64,000 nucleotides of DNA from Orobanche coerulescens (Eukaryota; Streptophyta; Magnoliopsida; Lamiales; Orobanchaceae): the NCBI GenBank assembly GCA_033398695.1, contig CM065810.1:144895858-144959857 (forward strand). The letters are read 5' to 3'. Below are positions 56,322 to 64,000 of this stretch, piece by piece. Each line of letters begins with the position of its first letter. Position 1 is the stretch's first letter. The translations under genes and the position numbers were made by a program. The notes beneath the pieces were generated by a model. That model saw nothing but the letters and a program-made list of their open reading frames with translations, made no database searches and was not told where the DNA came from.

Positions 56322-57287
56322 TCATGAAGCATCACACTCAATTTCAAAAGTGTTAGAAAAATCAGGTAATGCTAAGACAGGTGCGGTGCACAATTTATCT
56401 TTCAGAGTGTTAAATGCTTTTTCTTGTTCATTTCCCCAATTAAACTTAGCATGTTTCTTGACAAGTTCGTTTAATGGGGCTGCAATTGTGCTAAAATCTT
56501 TTACGAAGCGTCGGTAAAACCCTGCTAGGCCATGAAAACTTCTTACCTCGGACGCGTTCGTTGGTCTAGGCCATTCTCGGATAGCCTTAACCTTTTCTTC
56601 ATCAACTTTTATGCCATCAGCACTAACGACATATCCAAGAAAAATAACTTCATTCATGCAAAAAGTACATTTCTTAAGACTAGCATATAATTGTTCCCTT
56701 CTCAAGGTAATTAAAGCTAATCTTAAATGTTCAACATGTTCTTCAACATTTTTGCTGTAAATGAGTATATCATCAAAGTATACAACAACGAATTTTCCGA
56801 TGTATGCACGTAAAACATGATTCATTAATCTCATAAAAGTACTTGGTGCGTTCGTTAGTCCAAAGGGCATTACCAACCATTCGTATAATCCGTATTTAGT
56901 TTTGAAAGCCGTTTTCCATTCATCTCCTTCTTTCATACGAATTTGGTGATATCCTTTCATTAGGTCGATTTTAGTGAAAACACATGAACCATGTAATTCA
57001 TCTAACATATCATCTAACCTTGGAATAGGGTGTCGATACTTAACCGTGATATTGTTTACCGCTCGGCAATCGGTGCACATTCTCCACGTTCCATCTTTCT
57101 ATGGCACGACGATCACAGAACGGCACAAGGACTTAGACTCCCGGATATACCCAAGACTTAACAACTCCTCGACGTGTCTTTGGATTTCATTGGTCTCTTC
57201 GGGGTTGTGTCGGTATGCCGGTCTATTTGGAATGACCGCTCCAGGCACAAAGTCTATTTGATGTTCAATCTCTCGGATTGGTGGCAA
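56322..57287 (-). pseudogene. CRM-like reverse transcriptase
   Basis: Ty3-type reverse transcriptase. The first part (57287-57099) has MPPIREIEHQIDFVPGAVIP and NRPAYRHNPEETNEIQRHVE. After an in-frame TAG (CCATAGAAA near 57100) it continues with [32 protein letters not shown] (first Asp), [20 protein letters not shown] and [13 protein letters not shown] with the YFDD catalytic pair (56769-56780), then [20 protein letters not shown]. It would copy element RNA in the cytoplasmic particle. The TAG could be a misread CAG. No other lesion is seen in this domain. Confidence 0.85.
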
Positions 57288-57469
57288 CCTGCAGGTAGTT
57301 CTTCAGAAAACATCAACAAATTCCGCAATAAAGATTCAATAGAACTCGAATTATCCGGTTCCTGGGTTAGTAGTAGCGCAAACTTTTCGGAAAATAATCA
57401 AGTATATGGGTGCATTTTCCTAGATATCTTCTTCAAGTTCCTTTGCACTTACAAGCATGCATTTTCTCA

Positions 57470-57660
57470 AATTTTCTTTTTCTTTCTTTTTTTATTTTTT
57501 TCATTTTTTCATTTTTCTCATTTTTTCATTTTTTCATTTTTTCATTTTTCTCATTTTTTCATTTTTTCATTTTTCTCGCTTTTTTCATTTTTTCGCTTTT
57601 TCTCGCTTTTTCATTTTTTCATTTTTCTTTTCCTTTTCTTTTCTCGATTTTCCTTCAACT
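57470..57660 (-). repeat. T-rich simple repeat (TTTTTCATTTTTTC) in the protease-RT linker
   Basis: A nearly pure pyrimidine run built on CATTTTTTCATTTTTCTCATT. On the minus strand it encodes EKMKKREKAKK-type peptide. It is likely unstable in length and may explain the lost frame between protease and RT. Confidence 0.8.
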
Positions 57661-59327
57661 TCCTTTTCAAGACGAAGTTGATCTTCTTGTATTTGTACCT
57701 TAGTCATGGGAGCTAAGGTAATTTTCTTTCCGTCCTTCTCGAATGAGTAACGATTTTTCCTTCCGCTCAAAGTAGCATCTCGATCAAAATGCCATGGTCT
57801 TCCCAACAAGATATGGCAAGCATGCATCGGAACGACATCACATAGGATTTTGTCTTGATACCTTCCGATGGTGAGAGCCACTAGTACCTGTTTATTAACT
57901 CGAACTTCCCCACAATCATTTAGCCAATGTAAACGATACGGTTTAGGGTGTCTTCTTGTTGGGAGATCGAGTTCTTCGACTAGCATAGCACTAATGACAT
58001 TAGTGCAACTCCCGTTATCTATTATCACACTACAATTTTTATTTTTAATAAAACAACGTGTGTGAAATAGATTTTCTCTTTGTTCGTTAACTTCCTCCTC
58101 TTTTGCTTGAGAACTTAACACCCTCCGAACAACAAGTGCGGGTGCATACTCATACGTCTCATCATCACTCTCCACCTCTCTTGTCTCTTCTTCTTCTTCT
58201 TTTTCGCTTTCCGTTTCAATCTCCCCATCCCGAAGTACCATCACCCATTTGTTGGTGCATTCGGATGCTATATGTCCACGACCCTGGCACTTATAGCATT
58301 GGATGTCCCGGTTTCTCCTTTGGGTGCTTTCGACGGGTTTAGGTTTCCCATCAAATTTTGGTTTGCTAGTGCTCCCAACTTCAAACTTTCCTTTCAAGAC
58401 ACTCCCTTCTCTTTTATCAAAATTTTTAAATTTGTCTGAACTTACTTGAGATTGTTGTTTCCAAGGGGTAGAGTATCCCGTGGAATAGTTGTTATTGCTC
58501 CCTCTTCGTAAGCTCCGCTCGATTTTTACCGCCGCATATACCATGTCCTCGAATTCAACAAAGTGTTGTTTGTCAACTTCTTTAGCTATATCGGCTCTCA
58601 TCCCGTGTAAAAACCGCGCCATGGTGGCCTCTATCGATTCCCGAACATTGGCTCGGATCATCAACATCTCCATTTCCTTTCGAAAATCTTCAATGTTTCT
58701 CGAGCCTTGTTTTAAAGTTTGTAAGCGAGAAAATAGTTCCTTAAGATAGTAATTAGGAACAAATCTTTTCCGCATAACAACCTTCAATTCTTCCCAACCG
58801 CTAACCGGTCTCTCCCGACTCCTCCTTCTCTCCGTCACAAGTTGGTCCGACCAAATGCTTGCATATTCTGAAAATTCGGTTATTGCTAACCTCATTTTCT
58901 TCTCATCGGAATAGTTGTGGCAATCGTAAATGGTCTCCAACTTCCTTTCCCAATCGAGATATGTGTCCGGATCACTTCTCCCTTCGAAAGATGGGATTTT
59001 CATTTTGATGTTTCCCATATTCCGATCCTCCTCGTTTCGGACATATCTTCCTCGTCTTCCTTCATACTCTCTCCTTCCTCCTCGTCCTTCTCGCCCTCCT
59101 CGATGTACAAACCTCGGAGTTTCCTCCTCGGAATTCATCGAATCTTCATCATCATAGCCTCCAAATCGAATGGGTTCCGGTCCCCTTCGTACGGGCTCCT
59201 CTTCTCTACCCTTCGTAAGAGTAGCAATTGTTTCCTCTTGTTTATCTAGTCTTCCGACTATTTGAGCAAGTTGTTGTACAATATTTTGAAGGATAAGATT
59301 TTGCTCGTTTCCTTCGGTTCCTGACAT
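57585..59327 (-). CDS. CRM-like gag-protease
   Basis: An open frame. The likely start is MSGTEGNEQNLI at 59327, since the upstream open codons are a poly-Lys translation of a T-rich leader. Gag core: MKIPSFEGRSDPDTYLDWER, KLETIYDCHNYSDEKKMRLA, VVMRKRFVPNYYLKELFSRL and EATMARFLHGMRADIAKEVD. A perfect CCHC zinc knuckle CYKCQGRGHIASEC (about 58255-58299) binds RNA. The protease follows, with NCSVIIDNGSCTNVISAMLV and ILLGRPWHFDRDA; its active site reads D-N-G-S, where D-S-G or D-G-G is commoner in plant elements. The end is a Lys/Glu-rich linker encoded by simple repeats, after which the frame to RT is lost. Confidence 0.85.
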   Translation of the reverse strand: MSGTEGNEQNLILQNIVQQLAQIVGRLDKQEETIATLTKGREEEPVRRGPEPIRFGGYDDEDSMNSEEETPRFVHRGGREGRGGRREYEGRRGRYVRNEEDRNMGNIKMKIPSFEGRSDPDTYLDWERKLETIYDCHNYSDEKKMRLAITEFSEYASIWSDQLVTERRRSRERPVSGWEELKVVMRKRFVPNYYLKELFSRLQTLKQGSRNIEDFRKEMEMLMIRANVRESIEATMARFLHGMRADIAKEVDKQHFVEFEDMVYAAVKIERSLRRGSNNNYSTGYSTPWKQQSQVSSDKFKNFDKREGSVLKGKFEVGSTSKPKFDGKPKPVESTQRRNRDIQCYKCQGRGHIASECTNKWVMVLRDGEIETESEKEEEEETREVESDDETYEYAPALVVRRVLSSQAKEEEVNEQRENLFHTRCFIKNKNCSVIIDNGSCTNVISAMLVEELDLPTRRHPKPYRLHWLNDCGEVRVNKQVLVALTIGRYQDKILCDVVPMHACHILLGRPWHFDRDATLSGRKNRYSFEKDGKKITLAPMTKVQIQEDQLRLEKEVEGKSRKEKEKKNEKMKKREKAKK

Positions 59328-59456
59328 TTTTTTTTTCTTTTCTTTTTTTTTTCCTTTTTTTTTTTCTTTTTTTTTTTCCTTTTTTTTCTCTTTTTTTTTT
59401 TTCTTTTTTTTTTCTTTTTTTTTTTGTTTTTTTTTCTCCTTTTTTTTTCTATAAGA
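59328..59456 (-). repeat. Poly-T/CT tract at the gag leader
   Basis: About 120 bp of T8-T10 runs separated by single C or CC. It gives a spurious Lys-rich frame on the minus strand just before the gag ATG. Homopolymer length here is unlikely to be exact. Confidence 0.8.
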
Positions 59457-59818
59457 AAATTTCCTCACAAGATCCTCACGTGTATCGCTCGATCGCTCAC
59501 ACTCGCGTATCTCTCGTTTGGCTTTTTCTTAATTCCTCACAATTTTTTTTTTTGCCTTTTTCCACACAACTTACAAGGTGATTTTTGGTGATTCAAATCA
59601 AGTTTCTTCTTGAAAGAACTCAAATCCCACGATCCCCCCAACGATTGCGAATGACGATAAGATAAAAAAAAATGGAAAGATGGGAGCAAAAGATTTTGGA
59701 ATAGTTTAGAATATGGAACGGAACGAAAAGTATGATAATTGTTTGATAAGATCGATCAAAATTCGTTCTTCTCTTCTTCCTTGATAATTTTTTTTTTCTT
59801 CTTTTTTTTTTTTTTTGG

Positions 59819-60132
59819 TAATGAAATGAATGGATTGATATTTGATATTCGATCCGCAAGCTTAAAATCACCAGACGCCCGAAGGCTAAGGAACAAGTTC
59901 TTCCCCTGGCCTCGGCTTGAAGAGTTATCAAAAACAATCAAAACCTTCACGACTTATAATTTTTTTTATTTTTAGTAATGAAATGAATGGATTGATATTT
60001 GATATTCGATCCGCAAGCTTAAAATCACCAGACGCCCGAAGGCTAAGGAGCAAGTTCTTCCCCTGGCCTCGGCTTGAAGAGTTATCAAAAACAATCAAAA
60101 CCTTCACCACTTATATATTTTTTCTTTTCTTT
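59819..60132. repeat. 157-bp tandem duplication in the CRM-like leader
   Basis: Starts TAATGAAATGAATGGATTGA at 59819 and again at 59976, including the block CGCAAGCTTAAAATCACCAG and CTTCCCCTGGCCTCGGCTTG. Nearly identical copies in tandem between PBS and gag. Confidence 0.88.
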
Positions 60133-60269
60133 TTTTTTCTTCTTTTTTTTTTCTTTTTTTGTGTGAAGAAGATGGAAGATTTAGAAGATAAAGGAAATAA
60201 TAGGATGATAAGATAGGAAGATTATGGTAATGAAGGAAAATAGATGATACCACTTAGTTTTGGAATAAC

Positions 60270-60286
60270 CGAGCTCCGAAGCCAAC
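60270..60286 (-). other. CRM-like primer-binding site, variant initiator tRNA-Met type
   Basis: The minus strand after the LTR reads GTTGGCTTCGGAGCTCGG. It matches TGGTATCAGAGC at 9 of 12 positions. Two of the mismatches could come from a CAG site misread as CGG, a change seen repeatedly between units. Confidence 0.55.
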
Positions 60287-61300
60287 TGATGCGACCCCCA
60301 CACGACACGCTATGGTAACCGACACCGCTAGATGAATTCGTTCCCAGGATGTTTCCAAAATAAGCAAAATGGGGCTTTACTTCCAAACCTCTACGTGACA
60401 CGCCGTAGCAACTCGGAAGGGGTGGAATATAAATACTAACAAGATTGCACTTGATAAGTATATAAATCACACAAGAGATGTTTTGGAGACACACTCAACA
60501 AAACAAGAAAGCACTCAGAAAGGTTTGTTAATACAAACACTCTCAAATTCATAAAATCTTTGGTGTCCTCTTACAATGAAACTTCAAGGCTATTTATAGT
60601 CAAAATCTTACACCTAACTCTAGTGTGAACAAGGAAACAACTAGAAACCTACAAAATAGAAAAATCAACATTCAAAGATCCTAAAATCTGATACAAAGTC
60701 AGTCAACATATGTTTAGGTGACAAAATATCAAAGACCAAGATTTTAAGGTGTGAAAACAAGGACAACAAGTCACCATAAATCCGATGCTGTCTGTTTTAT
60801 CATTTCTGAGCTCCAATGTCTCCGAATTTGGTCCTATGGTCTGAACAATATTTGTAGCTCTCTTTCTTAGATTTCCATAGACACCTGAATCACCTGAATC
60901 GGATTTCGGACGAGTAAGTTATGGCCAAAATACGAGACTGCTGCGTGTCAGTCTTACGCGCGGGAATTTGATCCTTGTTTGTTTGTTCGTCTTTTCCGAT
61001 CGTCTTCGACATTAATATTACACGACTCGATTATATACAACTCAAAATATAAAAATACAACTCAAGAAATACAATTCAAATTAAAATACACCAAGATAAA
61101 ATAAACGAAAAACTTATTGTTCGACAACTTCGACACTACTCACGAATTTGTTGTCTTTGATAACATAGTTATTTTTAAACATATCAATGATGAGTGTCGA
61201 TAAATTATTTTTGAACTTCTTTGATCGAGACCTCGTTATTGGTCCAGTCGGCATGCTCAAGTCCTCATCCGGGTTCTTCATAATATCTTGATTCACATCA
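60287..61300 (-). repeat. CRM-like 5' LTR (1,014 bp)
   Basis: Same length as the 3' LTR, with differences seen at about three positions (for example CACTCAGAAAGG against CACTCACAAAGG, and TTAGATTTCC against TTAGCTTTCC). Confidence 0.92.
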
Positions 61301-61305
61301 CTTTC
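61301..61305. other. Target-site duplication CTTTC (right)
   Basis: Partner of 53713-53717. The Athila-like LTR resumes here at CTTTCGGACTGGCC. Confidence 0.93.
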
Positions 61306-61653
61306 GGACTGGCCTATCGGCCGATAGGCTGGCCGATAGGTGGTTCGTTGATCTCTTCACTTGGCAGGGCAGAATCTCCTTTCGGGCGACCTATCGGCCG
61401 ATATTCTGGGCCGATAGGTTCGACTGTTTCTCGCAAAAATCCATTTCTTCGTCCGCTTGATTCGACTCTCGGTCCTTTGTCTCGTTTTGGGTCCTTTTGG
61501 CTCTAAAAACCTGCAAACACACTAAAACCAACCCAAACGCGTAATACGGCTCGACTAATCATAAATAAGCCAAATACGAGCACATTAATCACGAAACGAG
61601 ATAAAAACCTAGTATAAAATCCTAGAAATATGTGGTAAAATTACCACTTATCA

Positions 61654-64000
61654 AACCCCCCCAAACTTAAGCCTTGTTCGTCCCGAACAACAAAAAGAAA
61701 AGAAAAAGAAAGTCGTGAATCATCGTGCAATTCATAGTGTTCAACCTAATCAATACTATCCTGTAATTCTCTCTAAATAAAGCGAGCTGCACTCAGAATA
61801 ATGATTCCGCAAAGTAGTCAAGTTCAGTCCTAGTCATTCGTTCATGAAGAAAATCCAGCTCAAAGATTAACAAAACGTGAGTCAAATCGACCGTCAATAT
61901 GAAAGGCTAAAATAAACAAGCTAGCTCGTCCCGTTACACAGTCTAGTGGCACATTTTTCACGAGTTTCATAACAAATAAACCTCGGTCAGTATTCCCTTA
62001 TATAAATGTTCAAGAATTTGATTCGAGTTGACCACTAGGTTAGGATCTCGGGATGTTTCATCGGGGTAATTCTAGGGTGGAACTTCCATTCTCATGTATT
62101 AGGAAACCGTTTGACGTAAAAGACACTCATGGGGCACATGGATGCTTCTAGTTACTAAGTTCCCGTCTACAGCGGAGAAACAACTCGAATATATAATTTC
62201 CGCATGTCCGAATCAAGGTCGCCGTTTTACGCGAGAGTAAACAATGGTCACGCGAATACCCCGGTTACTAAGTTCCCTATCATTGGCACATGTGAAATAT
62301 CTAAATCACTAGTCTAATCAGAGTCGTCGTTTTACGCGAGGGTAAACAACGGGTCACGCGAATGCCCCCGGTTACTAGACTTCCCTTCATAGAACAACAT
62401 TATCTCGATTTTTGGGAAAAACTGACCGCCTCTAAACTCACTCCAAGTGCCAACACGACTAAAGAAACAGTACGACTCACTATCCGGAAGATGTAACCAA
62501 ACGTATTGACGGTGATTTTAAAACAAGTATGTATCGTCTCTTATCTGCCAAGACCTCTACAATCACGAAAAATTTTGGACCTAAATGAATACTATGCAAA
62601 ACAGAAATTACTAACTACAACTCGACTAAAACTCGACCGTTTCTTCAGAGAGAAAAACAGTGTCGTAACATCGGTATCACACAATTAGAAGCACGAAAAA
62701 TTCACTAATAAGGAAAAACTAAAGACAAGCAAGGCTATCTAAAAACAAACAACGAAAAGCAAATAAAAGCAAACACGAAATCTAAAAAAAACTACTACGA
62801 CCTAAAAAATAGAAACTAGCAAACACACCAAACGAAAAAAATAAAAATCTAAAAAACTAAGCCACAAAAAGCTAAATCCACGCAACACCAAAATAATAAG
62901 CACAAATAAAAACAACGGGCACCAACGCAAACAAATAATGATACAAGGCAAACAAGGTACTCACACGTAAAGAAATTAACAAAGCCGCACTTCTCCCTCC
63001 CCCCAAACTTATTTCGCATCCCAAAGGAGGAATAAGTTTGAAAAGAGAAAGGAGTGGCTTTGTTAATGGAGTACCTGATCACTGTGGCGGAAATGGCGGG
63101 TTTGTCGGCGAGCTCGTAGTGTATACTGGGCCGGGTATGTCCTATCGGCCAGGCCTCTCGGCCGATAGGCTGGGCCGATAGGAACTTCTGTCTCTTACGT
63201 ACATCATATCGGGCGGGATCTCGGTCGATGGGGAATTCCTGTCGACCACTGCTTGCAACAATAAAAATTTTTCTAATTTTCCTCAGCCTATCGGCCGGGC
63301 CTATCGGCCGATAGGCTCGCCCGATAGGATTTTCTGTCTCAAAATTTTTTTTTCAGCTTTCTCTAATTCGCACACTTGGTCCCGTTTTTGCTTGGATAGG
63401 GCGATTAAAGACCTGCAAGTATTCAAAACTTGGCGTGCATGGATTAGAACTTAACAAAAACTAGCAAAGCTACTACGAAACTAGAAACTACAAAAAAAAA
63501 TCACGCAAACGAAAAATCGAAAATAAATGAATAAAACGAACTAATATACATACGTTGGGTTACCTCCCAACAAGTGCTACGTTTAACGTCTTTAGCTAGA
63601 CGATACCTCATTCATCCCGGGTCTTCGGCGACTACTCCCCCTTGAACGGGTTTGTTGATATCAAGATAGCATACGCTCCTCTCATTAGGTCGAGACTTGT
63701 TCGCCTCCATCATTCGAACATACTCTGGTAATTCCTCGTAAATTTCTTCAACCTCAGAATGTGAGTAAATGGAGTGTGAAATACAATGCTCCAACAAGTC
63801 GGTCGGGGGCGGCATAATAGACTCAATTTCAAAACATTCCTCGGGCGCATCGTCGGGCTTCTTCATCGCGTCATAGATGGAAATTTTCAGATTTTGATCA
63901 TTAACCCGGAAAGTAAGATCACCCTCCTGGACGTCGATAAGTGCTCTCCCCGTCGCTAGAAATGGTCTCCCAAAGATCAGTGGTTGATTCTCGTCCTCGG
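61654..64000 (-). mobile_element. Athila-like internal region (unit 2, cut by window end)
   Basis: Matches 26287-28640: polypurine tract, non-coding tract, and the start of the coding block on the minus strand. It stops before the protease. It is closer to unit 1 than unit 0 is, with most motifs intact. Confidence 0.87.
63612..63866 (-). CDS. Athila-like post-protease acidic segment (unit 2)
   Basis: 84 residues, differing from 28254-28508 by one residue (HCISH against HCLSH). Contains EECFEIESIMPPPTDLLEH and EVEEIYEELPEYVRMME. No catalytic motif. It is the tail of a gag-pro polyprotein and not an independent gene. Conservation of an open frame across two units is expected from their recent origin and does not show function. 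Confidence 0.6.
   Translation of the reverse strand: MKKPDDAPEECFEIESIMPPPTDLLEHCISHSIYSHSEVEEIYEELPEYVRMMEANKSRPNERSVCYLDINKPVQGGVVAEDPG

Larger units (their letters stand above)
53718..61300 (-). mobile_element. CRM-like Ty3/Gypsy chromovirus, 7,583 bp
   Basis: A full-length element on the minus strand: LTRs of 1,014 bp each (53718-54731 and 60287-61300) and all domains in order gag, protease, RT, RNase H, integrase. CRM clade is inferred from three things. There is no chromodomain after integrase. A motif resembling the CRM 'CR' tail is present (ISDSRTNPFEERGND). The coding frame also runs through the polypurine tract into the 3' LTR. CRM elements are centromere-enriched. By eye the LTRs differ at only about three positions, so insertion is recent. 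Confidence 0.8.
52600..61653 (-). mobile_element. Athila-like 3' LTR split by a CRM-like insertion (unit 2)
   Basis: LTR sequence 52600-53717 and 61301-61653 together match the intact LTR 24837-26286, with TTATCA at the end and a polypurine tract next. The CRM-like element sits between them with CTTTC on both sides. Confidence 0.9.

Noticed and set aside
57174..57716. 180-residue plus-strand Phe-rich frame resembling membrane segments
   Set aside because: Antisense translation of the T-rich simple repeat in the CRM-like linker; the apparent hydrophobicity is compositional.
59328..59468. Poly-lysine N-terminal extension of the CRM-like gag
   Set aside because: It derives from a homopolymer-rich leader. 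The downstream MSGTEGNEQ start fits a gag N-terminus better.
1..64000. Host gene, gene cluster or defence system
   Set aside because: All recognisable protein motifs are Gag, protease, RT, RNase H, integrase, DUF4283 or zf-RVT from transposable elements. I saw nothing supporting a host gene.

Overview
This is a repeat-filled stretch of a flowering-plant nuclear genome, probably a eudicot and probably pericentromeric. The evidence is plant-type Ty3/Gypsy retrotransposons (an Athila-like element primed by tRNA-Asp, a Tekay-like gag-only element and a CRM-like chromovirus), plant L1-type LINEs with DUF4283 ORF1 and zf-RVT/RNase H domains, and a Tourist-like MITE. I see no host protein gene, rRNA, tRNA gene or CRISPR array. 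Almost every protein fragment belongs to a transposable element.

The dominant feature is a tandem duplication with a 27.7-kb period. The same abnormal junction, a truncated Athila-like LTR fused directly to a truncated Tekay-like LTR, occurs at 4120/4121 and 31861/31862. It defines one complete unit (4121-31861, 27,741 bp), the tail of a preceding unit (1-4120) and most of a following unit (31862-64000). Two identical junctions imply at least three units.

Layout of a unit (unit 1, with unit 2 in brackets): Tekay-like LTR fragment, PBS, repeat-rich leader, gag and full right LTR, 4121-10531 [31862-38291]; a minus-oriented related LTR carrying a MITE, 10532-13510 [38292-41278]; LINE-A with its 5' part inverted, 13511-21527 [41279-49284], into whose ORF1 LINE-B is inserted on the other strand (14335-20044 [42098-47801]), with a solo LTR inserted in LINE-B (15231-16987 [42986-44738]); a 310-bp tandem array beside a CACTA-like terminus, from 21528 [49285]; an unassigned AT-rich tract; a gag zinc-knuckle fragment cut at 24836 [52599]; and an Athila-like element on the minus strand, 24837-31861 [52600-64000]. 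In unit 2 the Athila-like LTR also holds a 7,583-bp CRM-like element (53718-61300) with a 5-bp target duplication. That insertion therefore followed the duplication.

The Athila-like and Tekay-like elements have gag (and protease in Athila) but no reverse transcriptase or integrase, so they would depend on enzymes supplied in trans.

A caution affects every broken frame. Differences between units cluster at CAG/CTG trinucleotides and are often not simple substitutions. This is what long-read base-calling errors at methylated CHG sites would look like, so many stops and frameshifts may not exist in the real DNA. I found no new defence, metabolic or regulatory system. The noteworthy signals are the composite tandem array, the nested LINE history, the exact 310-bp array, a repeated GC-rich palindrome in the Athila-like element, and motifs shared between different LTR families.
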